Below, piece by piece: positions 22,613 through 33,660 of a stretch of DNA of 64,000 bases. Within the stretch, counting starts at the first letter, position 1. Each line of letters begins with the position of its first letter. Below the pieces are notes generated by a model. The model had not been told where the DNA came from and made no database searches. It saw only the letters and a program-made list of their open reading frames with translations. Location: NCBI GenBank assembly GCA_016271365.2, contig JADMNL010000023.1:609922001-609986000 (forward strand). Reading direction: 5' to 3'. This stretch comes from Neoceratodus forsteri. Its lineage: Eukaryota > Chordata > Ceratodontiformes > Ceratodontidae. The position numbers and the translations under genes were made by a program.

Positions 22613-23251
22613 GGCTGTACTGGAGCAACTGCTGCTGTGGCCCTCCTCTGGCTGCGATGAAGCACAACAGCAGCACACTCTGCCACTGTCACAGAATGGC
22701 CAGCAAGTGAGGCCTGGCCTGTTCTGTGGCAGCCTGTCACTCCACCTTGTGGTGGTTCAATATGTGGTTGTGCTGTCTCCTGGTCCCCAGATGTGTCCCC
22801 AGGGACCACAGTGCTCCTGCACCACACAAAGTAGACACACCACAAGGCTGCTGTCCTGCAACACAGTTAAAAAGCTGCCAAACTGGGGAGTTGATGGGGA
22901 ACTAGGCATGGGAGGGGCAGATGCACTGCCGGGCAGCACGTTCACGGACCTGGGGCTCCACCTGCTACTGTGGAGGTGGTGCTGCTGGGACTCCTGCAGC
23001 TGCCACTGGTTGTGGTGGTGGTGGACTTGCTGGACATGGCACTGGTGGTGCTGCATCTGCTGCTTCTGGAGGGAGGGAGGGATGACCAAACACTCTGGAC
23101 CAGTCCAACACCACCCAGCTATGTCCCCAAGTGTGCACCCTCCTCCCACTGGTTACATACTGTCCCTAATCCTCCATTACAAAAAACACTCCTTCCCTCT
23201 CCGACGAGTCCCAGCTTCACACACACCCACACAACACAGGCACACACATAG

Positions 23252-23287
<36 letters not shown>

Positions 23288-23400
23288 ACACACAAAACAA
23301 AACATAAAACAAAGAAATCAGTCACCAAAAGAAAAAATGAACTGATAAAACAGTACAAAAAAACAACTAAACAATTAGCTTTTAAAAAACTTTTGGGTTT
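22613..23400 (-). other. Low-complexity region, possible accessory-ORF relic, part 1
   Basis: Long open frames exist on both strands (254 codons on plus from 22581, 130 on minus from 23149), driven by CAG/CTG and GTGGTG runs. The minus reading is rich in Gln and His with a Ser/Pro tail. It may continue across the CR1 insertion into 21284-20986. I do not recognise a domain, and call it non-functional. Confidence 0.25.
23253..23294. repeat. (CA)n microsatellite
   Basis: About 20 CA units with one interruption. Confidence 0.9.
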
Positions 23401-23702
23401 TGAATCTGATCAACTTTCAGAACAAGCAGTCAAGAACACTTCTCTCAACAAAATGCTTCCTTCTCTACCTCTACAAAGGAGAAAGTGAAACTATCTGCTT
23501 CTATGACTCACTTCCTTCCTGCCTGGCTAAAGCATGTGACTTACAGTACTGTAAGCCATGTGATGTGTGGGGGCTGCTGATATTGTTGTCATTCTGCCTT
23601 ACTTGCATTAAGGCAGAATGACAACGCAAAGTCATAATAACAAAGCAAAGTGAGCACTTTGCAATGGTCACTCTGCTTAGTGCAGGGACAATGCACAGGC
23701 AT
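23401..23702. repeat. Small inverted repeats between CR1 copies
   Basis: CTTACAGTACTGTAAG at 23540 is a perfect 16-bp palindrome. At 23585-23628 a 17-bp stem (GTTGTCATTCTGCCTTA) pairs with TAAGGCAGAATGACAAC across a 7-base loop. GTGAGCACTTTGCAATGGTCA nearby recalls the complement of the 24968-24995 flank. This may be the remains of a small DNA transposon split by the next CR1. Confidence 0.45.
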
Positions 23703-24968
23703 AGGACCCAAAGCATCATGGATTTACAGCAGAAAGGTCATGTCAGATGAATCTAATTGATTTCTTTGACTGGGTGACCAAAGTAATAGACCAAGGAGGG
23801 ACTGTGGATATGGCCTACCTAGACTTTAGCAAGGCATTTGACACAGTCCTGCACAAAAAACTAATAATTAAGTTAGCCAGCCTGGGAGTGGGTTCCAGGG
23901 TGGTAGCCTGGGTAGCAAACTGGCTGCACAACAGGACACAGAAGGTAATAGTGAATGGAACACATTCTGAAGAAAGGGGGTTACTACTGGAGTACCTCAG
24001 CACTCAGTACTGGGTCCAGTCCTGTTTAACATCTTTATCGGTGACATTGTAGAGGGTCTGAGGGAAAGGTATGCCTCTTTGCAGATGACACAAAGATCTG
24101 TAACAGAGTTACCCCACAAAGGGGGTAGAAAGGATGAGAAGGGACTTGGCAAGGTTGGAGCAATGGTCGGACATATGGCAACTAAGATTTAATGCACAGA
24201 AGTGCAAAGTAATGCACCTGGAAACAAAACCAGGAGAAGAGTTCATAATAGCAGGAGGTACTAACAACAATAAAAATGGAAAGGGACTTGGGGTAGTCAT
24301 ATCAGATGACCTAAAGGTGGGTAAGCAATGTGAGAAGTCAGTAAGGAGAGCCAGGGGATTCTGGGATGCATAGGAAGGGGCATCACAAGTAGAAAAAGGG
24401 AAGTGATTATCCTCTGTACAGACAGTTGGGAGACCCCATCTGGAATACTGTGTGCAGTTTTGGAGACCCCATCTACGCAAGGACATAGACCAGATGGGAG
24501 CAGTTCAGAGGAGGGCAACTAAAATGGTGCAGAGTCTGCATCAGAAACCATGTGAAGAGAGCTTAATATGTATACCCTTGATGAAAGGGAGACAGGGACA
24601 TGATAGAAACTTTAGGCACCTCAAGGAATCAACAAAGTCCAGGAGGGTAGCATCTTTCAGAAAAGAGATGTGTAAGAACAAGAGGCACAGTTTAAAGAGA
24701 GAGGGGATGGCTCAGGGGTAATGTGAGGAAATTTATTTTCACGGAGAGAGTGGTGGATGCGTGGAACTGCCTTCCTGGGGAGGTTGTTGGGTCTAAAACA
24801 ATGGGGAATTCAAACATGCATGGGACAGACATAAGGCAATTGTAGTGTTGGTTTTCAGGAAGTAGGTTGTTGGTTAACTAGAATCTGCAGCTTATCCAAT
24901 AGGAGGAAATGGGCAGACTGGGTGAGCCAAGTGGTCCTTATCTACCATCAAAGTCTATGTTTCTATGT
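23703..24968 (+). pseudogene. 5'-truncated CR1 LINE (RT and 3' end)
   Basis: RT blocks: LIDFFDWVTKVIDQGGTVDM and YLDFSKAFDTVLH (23750-23850), LIIKLASLGVGSRVVAWVAN, and the FADDTK region at 24074-24095, out of frame owing to a small deletion. Then the minus-one shifted RDLARLEQWSDIWQLRFNAQ (24140) and, after 24440, [12 protein letters not shown] with [13 protein letters not shown]. The end is GTTTCTATG at 24960-24968. It lacks the endonuclease and has multiple lesions. Confidence 0.9.
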
Positions 24969-25020
24969 AATGCAGAAGTGGCCACTTTGCATTCACTTCA
25001 ACTTGCAGAATTTAATTTCA
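24969..25020. other. Short spacer
   Basis: Between a CR1 tail and the older minus-strand LINE; nothing recognised. Confidence 0.3.
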
Positions 25021-27470
25021 CTGCATCTCTATTCATAATGCACTCAGGGTGTGCATTAATACCCCTATACACCCATTGCCTGTCAAGGATTATAGCTTAC
25101 TTTTTAATGTCCAACCTAAAGGATGTTATAAATTCCTGATCATCAATTATCTTGAACAGTTGGATGAGGTCACTTCCTATACTGCATCTCTTCAGGCTGT
25201 TTAATCCCAGATTCACTAAATGGTTTTCATATGGAGTATCTTTCAAGTTATCATTAAGTTTAGTTGATCACTTTTGTATTATTTCAGCATGTTCCCTTTT
25301 CTAACTACATGTCTCAAAATCGGTTCCAATAATTTATATGCAGCAGCATGTAGGTTCTGAGTAATGGAATAATAATAACTTCATTTATGTGACTTACAAT
25401 TGACTTACACTGTACAATTAATATTCGGATTTATTTTGTTCAGTACTTTATCACAGTGTTTACTCTTGTAATCATGTGATAAGATTATTCTGAAATCCTG
25501 GTTTTACATTGTTTATGTACTGACTTCACCCATGACATAATTATATTTGAGTTCTTTATCCCAAACAGCATTACACAGCATTTGTTTGGGCTTAATTTCA
25601 TACCCCAGATTCATGCCTTCGTATATTTTAAGTAGATCCATTGCAACTATTTACAGTTTGCTTCTGAATTAATCTGTCTTCCCAGTTTGGTATTGTCCAT
25701 ACATTTTGAACATCACCTATGTCTGTATCAGTCACCTATGAAAATACTGAACAGCAATGGTCCCAAGATGGATCCCGTGGCACCATGTTTGTCACCCTTC
25801 CTTCAATAGAGGAAAACCATTAATCATTACTATTTGACTTCTGTTTGCAAGCCATTGTTCTATCCATATTATTAATTTTTTATTAAGGTACTATAATTTT
25901 AGATTATTAATTCATTTTAATGGTTCACTATTTCAAATGCTTTGTAGAAATCAAGGTAAATTGTGGCCACTGGTGTAGAATTGTACAAAGATTCAATTAT
26001 TGTGTAGGTTCATAGAAAGCCATCATATTTGTCACACAGGATCTTCTAATTTGAACCAATGTTGCGCTTGATCCACTGCTCCTATACCATTCATATGCTG
26101 ATTAATGATAGGCTTGATATGATGTTCCAGCATTTTGCAGATGAGGAAGTTAGGCTGTAATAACAAGCTTGGGATGCATTCCTTTTTAAAGATGTGTAGC
26201 ACATCAGCAATTTTCCAATCCCTAGGCACTGTTCCCAATAATACTGAAGCATTAAACAAATTAGTCAAAGGTAATACAATTTTGTTTTCTAGTACCTTTG
26301 ATAGTCTGGCTGAGATATTATCAGGCCCATTGTTTATGGGTATCTAGTGAATTTACTCTGGACAATACTAAGGAACTACTAATGTTAATTTCTTTGCAGC
26401 CTGATGTTGCTTCTAAGTTGATCATTAGTAGAAATACAGAACAAAAACATGAATTAAAGCAGTTTGCCATTTCACTTGAAATTAATATATATTTTGTCTT
26501 CAGATTTTAAAGGCCAACAACACTACCGTTGAATTATTTTACTATCCACATATATAACAAATTATTGTGTATTCCTTTAACTTGTAGCAATATTGACTGA
26601 TGATGTTTCTTTGCCTTTTAAAATGTTATTCTTGCACATGTTGACTAGAAATCTATATCTAGTAACTTTTCTTGAATATTATTGAATGCACGACATGTAT
26701 GCCTTAGCCTTTTTCTTCATTACTGTAGCTTTGCAATTTCTTTTGTAAACCATGGAGGAAGTTTTCCATTTTTATACATTTTCTTTAGAGGATAAATGTG
26801 TTCTGTGAGTTCAGTAACTTACTTTATTGTTCCTCATTTAAATGCTTCCAGCAGTGTCTGTTCCCATTTCCTTCAATTCCTTATCCCTGTACCAATATTT
26901 TAATAACACTATCATGCTGCTAACATGAGCCTTGTTGTAATTGTATTTGATAGTTACTCCCTTACTGATTGTTGTATTTAAATTTATAGGCTCCATGACC
27001 ATGTTATGATCACTCACTCCCAGGTCTTTACCAGTAATTTAATCTCTTATGTCAGCATTCTCATTGGCTAAAACTGAATTAAATATTGCAAAATCTCTTA
27101 TTGATATAGTATTGTACTGTATTAGTCCAGTTTCAGATAATATATTTAATGGTTCTTTCCCTTAGATACATTTGTTTCTCCTTTGTGCCAATCAGTTTAG
27201 GGAAATTAAAGTTCACTGCCACCACGCATATAGATCATTTTGTGAAGTGGGTAATTTCATTAAAGAGGGCAGATGTAATTAGTGTCATAATTTCTCATCA
27301 TGTCATCATAGCCTATGGTTGGTGGACCAGAAGGTGTATTTATAATTGATACCCAGCATGTTTCAATATTATATGCTGTGTTGATTTTGACAAGTTCCAT
27401 ATCAAGTTATTTTTGATATGTTCTACAGTGCTACACCTCCGCTCTTAAGTGCTTGTCTATCTTTTCTTCT
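25021..27470 (-). pseudogene. Old CR1/L2-like LINE, 3' part (RT and endonuclease end)
   Basis: On the minus strand the order is endonuclease then RT. The GDFN block is altered to VNFNFPKLIGT near 27215. RT starts at 26268 with TNLFNASVLLGTVPRDWKIA and ADVLHIFKKE; LICKMLEHHIKPIINQHMNG follows, then a degraded GF-xGRS. Next come VATIYLDFYKAFEIVNH near 25960-25910 and, at the 3' side, CSIGSDLIQLFKIIDDQEF near 25190-25130. AT content and divergence are higher than in the TTTCTATG-type CR1 copies, so it is older. It is interrupted at 27471-27477 by an L1; its 5' part continues at 35643. Confidence 0.8.
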
Positions 27471-27725
27471 TAAACTGGGGGTCTTGTGATGGCAGTATAA
27501 GTGCAAGACACAATTTCCTGAGCTCCCTGCAATGGGATTAATTGAAGTAATTGTTACTGCAAATTTTGATATTGTATGCCTCCAAACCAATTTACTAGGT
27601 GCTCCTGAAAATATTTGCTGCTATCTGATCATAGTTTCTCCTAGAAGCAGCACTTACTTAATCATGATGGAAATTATGCCTCACTCTGAAGAAGTTGGGG
27701 CCTGCTCTCACACGCAAAAGATCTA

Positions 27726-28520
27726 AAGATGATTTCCCAGCACCGGGGTCTTTGGAGCAAAATAACCAGTTCACACTTGAATCTTTGGCTACAGACCTGT
27801 CCAAGATAAAACAGGTTCTTTTAATTAGTCACTGAATTCCATACAGTTAAACCAAACCTGGAGTCCTTGAGCTAATGTATCTCTGACAGTGAGGTCCAAA
27901 TCTCCAGTCTGGAGGACTGCTGATCATAAAACAGACATGGAGTTGGTTGGTCAATGAAGAAAAATGCACCAGCTGAAGAATGTCTGTATGATCAAGAGTC
28001 AGGAGCCGCTGAAATAATCGAATAATTTCAGGTCTACCTGGGCATGTAGAAGGCTCGGATCCCATTCTGTATGTGCAACAATTTTTAGAAAAGCTGGCTG
28101 GCCCTTCTCCATTAGGCCCTGCTATATGATCAAATGGGCATGTCACTTGAAGCCAGTCCCCCACCAGGAGAGAAACCAGGATTCTGATTTTCTGCCTTTT
28201 GAATTTCAGGATAAAACCCATATCTTTTCCAGGCCATATGAGACAAAACAGTTGTGGTGGGAGGGACAAAGGATCTATCTATTCAGTGACTTAAACCCAG
28301 TATTAGAGAATAGCAGCATGCCTGCAAAGATGTTTAAAAGTAAACTCTTTGGCGCTGGTATTAGATTCTTTATAAAATATCCTGCAACTATTTATGTCAT
28401 TGCACCCACGGGAGAACTTCATTTAAATCAGCTATGGAGGTGTAGTCTGAGCTCCTCAAACATTTCCTTAATTTTTTCCCAGGATCTGCACTCCACCCCA
28501 TTGTCTTGTCTATAAAACTG
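27726..28520 (+). pseudogene. L1 ORF1 (RNA-binding/chaperone protein), inactivated
   Basis: The ORF1 protein coats L1 RNA and acts as a nucleic-acid chaperone. Upstream is a coiled-coil-like stretch in broken frames (ATDLSKIKQVL near 27795). The RRM region reads ISGLPGHVEGSDPILYVQQF near 28025-28085 and KLAGPSP. The C-terminal domain is a 129-codon open frame from 28126 with LKPVPHQERNQDSDFLPFEF, then LWWEGQRIYLFSDLNPVLEN, FFIKYPATIYVIAPTGELH. The order matches the transposase_22 family. At least six stops or frameshifts occur before the final open frame. Confidence 0.8.
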
Positions 28521-29790
28521 ACATCTTCGGTTCAAGATGTTCTTCGCTGCAATGGTGGCATTTTGTTCATAAATATTTCTATGCTAAGGTTTTTGGATGG
28601 AACTGGATGTGTTCTTTGCTGGATCACCCTGCCGGACCTTTCTAGTGTTTGTCTATTTTCTCAAATGAAGGGCAGACCCAGCTAAGATTGGACCGCTTAT
28701 GGTTTACACCCCACACCATGCCTGGATTCTTTATTGAAGAGACAGAAAGATGGGACAATATAATTATTTTTCTGGTACTGCACTATATTAAACTGAACAT
28801 TATATCCTGTCAGACCTGGGCAGTTACAATGCATCCCACAAGAAAGATCTGCCTTTGCCTCACCATTTTTTTCTCTTATCTTAGGTTTTGTACTCATTCA
28901 TTGCTGGACACAGAAAAGCTCCTGGTGAAAGCTGGCTGTTCCTTTAACTTTTAATACTGCAGCAAGATCTTAATGTTTATTCTTAATCATAAGGCCATAT
29001 TTTCCATCTTTAAGCTTATGGAATTTATACTTATTTTCCTCTTGGCCAGTTTATTCCTCTATTCTCTGGCTTGTCATTTTGTTCCTCATTGACTGTATAA
29101 TGTTTTCCACCATCTTGTTTTATGTTATTTCCTTTCCATTTGTTGTCAAGCCAGTTTCACTACATCATTCTTCTCTTTTTTTGGTCACTGTGCTTGTTCA
29201 TTTATTTTCTCTTCCCTCTTTTATTTTATGTTTATCCCTGTGCATCTTTTTATCTAATTTCATTTTGGGTCTCAATTGGTATGCTTTTGGGCTATGGATT
29301 TGATTAGTTCAGTTATGCCATTTATTTACATTGATGTTTCTTCTCAATTTGTCTTACTTTCATTGGGATTGAGTTGAGGGAAATCAACTGGTACTAACAG
29401 GACACATATACACATTTACTTTTCCATTCTATAAAGGGGTCAATATTTGCCAGCATACATTGTTATGCAAATTTATTGTTTGGGTTCTGGCATTAGAAAT
29501 AGTGAGAGATGCAGCAATTTCTCAGTTAGTTAGAATGTCACCTTTCACCCTACTAGAGCAGCTTATAGTGCTTCCTGGGACCTTCTTGGACCTGACTGTG
29601 GGAGCACAGTCAGAGGACCAGCAGTAGTTATGATGCCCTGGTTGGCTATTCATGTAGATTGTTTTATTAGATATTTCTGCTTAGTTAGTTTTTTGGTGTT
29701 TTGTATGGGGGTGTTAAGTGAGTGCTTTTTATTGGTGCCTTTTTCTCACCCCATAGCAAGACAAGGGTATGGATTTCTTTATTCTTTTGA
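28521..29790 (+). other. L1 inter-ORF region, pyrimidine-rich
   Basis: A long spacer between ORF1 and ORF2 with T-rich stretches (29100-29300). The open frames here (28649-28954 and 29079-29303) are hydrophobic by composition and have no motif. It may include an unrecognised insertion, because L1 spacers are usually shorter. Confidence 0.4.
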
Positions 29791-29796
29791 CTGGAT

Positions 29797-32700
29797 GTCA
29801 AACTGTTTTAAGTTTGCTACTTGGAATATAAAAGGGGCAAGGTTGAAAAGTAAAAGATATCAAATTATTAAACATTTAGCCCATTATGGTATACAAAAGC
29901 CCTCCTGCAAAAGCTAATTTGTTATCACATGAGAATACTTTGTTTTGTAGAGACTATGTAGGATCATCTTTTGAGTGGAGTCAATACCAGAAGAAAAGGT
30001 GTTGTGATACTGATTGTTCAGTCATTGCCTTTCACTTTAATTACTGAAGCTGGTGATCCTGTGGGTCATTATGTCTTAGCACATGGGCCCTTTAGTCAGC
30101 GAAAGTTCTTTTAAAAGTGATTTATGGTGCTAATGTAGACACCTCCTTGTATCTTTGTGGATTTATCTACAGCACTTGCCCCTTTTCACATTTACTCATA
30201 CCATTGGGAGGTGATTGAAACATCACCTTGACCACATTCACATTCATTACTCATCTTGACCCCTCTCTCCTGCACAGTGCTCACTTCATAAATTAATGGA
30301 AACTCTTGGACTATGTGACCCATGGCAGACTTTAAATCCCACCATAGAAACATAGAAATTGTCAGCAGATAAGGACAGCTGGGCCCATCCAGTTTGCCCA
30401 TGAGCACTGTACTTGCCCACTAAGAAATATACTTTTTCTCGTTGGCCCATCACTCTTTATCTAAACTAGACTTTTTTGATAAGCAGTACTCTTCTGTCCA
30501 GCCTTCATTCTTTGTGATATTACTCCCAGGGTGTTATTGGACCACTCAATGTTCTGGTTATCTCAGTTGTGTTTATCAGCCTCAGACAGAGATACCATCT
30601 GGAAATTAAATAATCAATTATTAAATGATGAGTGGGTCATCCCTCATATTAAGGTCTTTTAAACTTTATATTAATGAGAACTTGGGTACGTTGGATCAGT
30701 GACAGAAAGAGTGGGTAGCTTGCAAAGCTGTCATGCATGGGAATTCATGAGATTGGCCAACAAAAAAAAGCATCAACAGGAAAAATTATCATTTTATATG
30801 GGTGCCATTCAGAGTCTAGAAGGCCTTACCTTGCCTACGGATGAACAGCAAGCAGAATTAGAACTTACAGAGATAGCTATATGAAATATTAAGACAACAA
30901 GCAGAATATGCCATCTATAAAACCAAATCTTGATATGCAGATCAAAGGGAAAAGGTGGGTAAACTTGTGGCACTTAGACTCTGAAAACAAGAGAACTCTA
31001 GGCTAATCCCTCATATAGGTTCTTTAACAAATCTATAACTCCTTATGCACCCTAAGGCTATTGCACGAATTTCACATGTGTTATAAATCCTTTTAGGGTT
31101 GTATAATGCTCTCAGCATCTCAGGATGCTATCAATGACTAACTAGCACAAATTCTGCTACCTGTCCTCACACATGGAAACAGTGCAGTGTAATATGTCCC
31201 ATTTCAGAAACAGAAGTTGCTATTGCTATCTCAGCACTATCACTAGATAAAGACCCAAGAACGGATGGTTATTAGCCCAATTTTATAAAACATTTGCTCA
31301 AGATTTGATTCCTATTTTTACCCAGATCTTTAATGATATTTTAGTTGAAGGTATCTCTGATCCATCTTTAGTAGAAGCTTTCATTTTACTCCTCCCTAAA
31401 CCTGGGAAAGATTTAGAACAGGTCCCCAATTATCAACCCATTTCACTGATGAATCAGGATTTAAAACAATTAAGTAAAATATTAGCAACTTGTATCAGCC
31501 ATGTTTGGGGAAAATTGATTGTCCTGAAAAGGTAGGCTTTATGCATTCAAGATCTGCTTCAGATCATCTTTGTAAATTGGTGCATATATGTTCGGCATCC
31601 AGCGATCTTCAATACCCAGCAACCTTGATATCCCTGGATGCCAAAAAGAATTTGATTGGATAGGGTGATGATTTGTGTTCACTGTACCTGGTAAGTCTGG
31701 CTTTTCTACAACTTTTATTAATTGAATTCACATGCTTTATGATCATCCCATAGCTAAAATATACTGTAATGGGGTTTATCCTCTCTTTTTTGTATAGTGG
31801 CACTAGACAGAGTTGCCCTCTTCCCCATTATTATATAATTTATAGTTGGAACCTCTGATAACCAAGCGTTGGCACCACCCTTTCATTTCTGGTATTACTG
31901 TGAGTTGTACAGATTGCAAATTGTGGGTATACACAGATGACATTTTGTTACATATTACCCACCCTGCACTGGGCATCCCAGTTATTTTGGATGTTATTTG
32001 CAACTTTGGAGCTCTCTCCAACTATAAACTTAATCTGAATAAAATGGTGGTTATGCCTTTTACTAAGTATGTTCAATAGACAGACATAGACTCCCATGGG
32101 TTTGTTTGGGCACTACACTCCTTGAAATACCTGGGGAATAAATTGTCTTTAGACCATAAACTGCTTACAAAACTTAATCTGGAGAACCTGATAAATGTTA
32201 CTAAGTTAGACCTAGAATGGTCGCGATGTCTACCACTGACATTGTGGGGATGTTATAACATAGTGAAAATGAACATTCTTCTATGGATATTTTATCCTCT
32301 ACAGATGGCCAATTTGTATCTCACGCTGAACTGGTTTAAAAGATTACATTCTTTAATAGCTAACTTCTTTGGACTGAAAAGTCCATGCATTGAGCCTATT
32401 CTAAATTAGTAGCCTGTAAACTTGCAGAGGATTGCAAGTCCCAGACTTTAAGTTGTATTACTGGGCTATCATTTTAAGTTATATCCTTCAGTGGCTTCCG
32501 CTCATAGAATCAGACTCCATAAATTCCTACATGCCCTTTTGGCTCACCATAGAGAGAGAGACTAAATTCAGGATTGAGGCCTGACTCTTTTTTAATCATT
32601 TATACTAAATTCATACACATTCCTAATAACATTTGCCATACAGTAATAGGCACCTCTCTGTCAATACTGTAGCAACTTTCGGACAACTTGCCCTTTAACT

Positions 32701-33430
32701 CTCTGCAGACATTTCACAACCTATTAATAAAATCTTAATTTTAGGATTGGTGGCATTCCCATCCCTTCAATCTGGATCCCAAACTTAGATACTATCTACC
32801 TATTATCAGGGGTATCTTTCTCCCTTTTATAAATGTCAAAATTATATTTAAATGGACTAGTAATTTGACCTTTAAATATTTTCAACTTCAACATGCTATA
32901 AAACACCACATGGGTGTGTATCCATTGAATAAACCTCTGAGCCTTTCTATCCTGTATAAAATCTAAGCACTTCCATCCCATGGCATTTCTAAGATTTATC
33001 ATGATTCCTTGCATGATTCTATAAGTCATTCAATATTCAATGTACATAATGGCAGAATGCTCTCCATGACATAGACCTTAATTGGACCAGAATCTGAAAT
33101 CTATGATCCAGTGTATATATATAACAAAGACAAACTTAGGTTGCTCCAATTTTTATTCTACATGATTTATATTATACTCCTATAAATTACATAAGATGGG
33201 AAAATGGAGACTGATGCTTGTACTAGATGTGGTTCTGCTGTGGGTACTCCACTTCATATATTTTGGACTGTCCTCCTTGTTACCTTCTTTGGAATGAGAT
33301 CAAAACTAGGGCAGATCCTTTGTTGGGCATTCAAGAATATATTACCCAAAATTTTCTTGGTGGGTGAGTTGGCATCAGTCTCACCTAAGAAACATAAATA
33401 TATAATGATGAGCACTATGTCTGTTAAAAA
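29797..33430 (+). pseudogene. L1 ORF2 (endonuclease, reverse transcriptase, Cys motif), inactivated
   Basis: Endonuclease: FKFATWNIKGARLKSKRYQI at 29810, VIYGAN-type and SHLPIILGGD-N-IT-like blocks near 30120-30220 (the GGDFN Phe codon is a stop), and KLDFFLISS-like near 30465. The linker at 30600-30960 includes RLANKKKHQQEKLSFYM. RT: LDKDPRTDGY near 31240, IPIFTQIFNDILVEGIS (31308), FILLLPKPGKDLEQVPNYQP, ISLDAKKEFDWIG near 31630 (first Asp kept), GTRQSCPL near 31805, LWVYTDDILLHITHP near 31920 (YTDD catalytic box intact), NYKLNLNKMVVMPF, then MKYLGNKLS (32122). The Cys-rich tail has CTRCGSAVGTPLHIFWT at 33214. Many stops and frameshifts, so no activity is expected. Confidence 0.88.
30343..30420 (-). 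mobile_element. Very short CR1 tail nested in L1
   Basis: CATAGAAACATAGAA followed by GGGCCCATCCAGTTTGCCCA is the complement of a CR1 3' end. The L1 endonuclease frame stops on the left side (near LNPT) and resumes with YFFSLAHHSLSKLDFF-like sequence on the right at 30424. Only about 78 bp, so severely 5'-truncated. Confidence 0.75.
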
Positions 33431-33660
33431 TTAGTCTTATGACATCGGAAAGACCAACATAAATTTGTTTACTTTGAATGGCTTAATGAGCTGTTATCTA
33501 ATCTGTACATGGAGAAGCTAACTGCCAGTACTCAGAATAAATTTGTTACACATAATAAAAAAGCGGAAATTGCATACTTTATATACCTTGCCTTAAGAGC
33601 TGTTGTTCCCTATTTTTTTTTTTTTTATTTTCCTTTTTAGATTGCTTGTGTAATATGATA

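Noticed and set aside
22581..23345. 254-codon plus-strand frame
   Set aside because: It starts inside the CR1 3' tail and runs through CTG/GTG and CA simple repeats. Composition explains the openness.
27149..27349. 66-codon plus-strand frame
   Set aside because: It is antisense to the endonuclease region of the old minus-strand LINE (VNFNFPKLIG).
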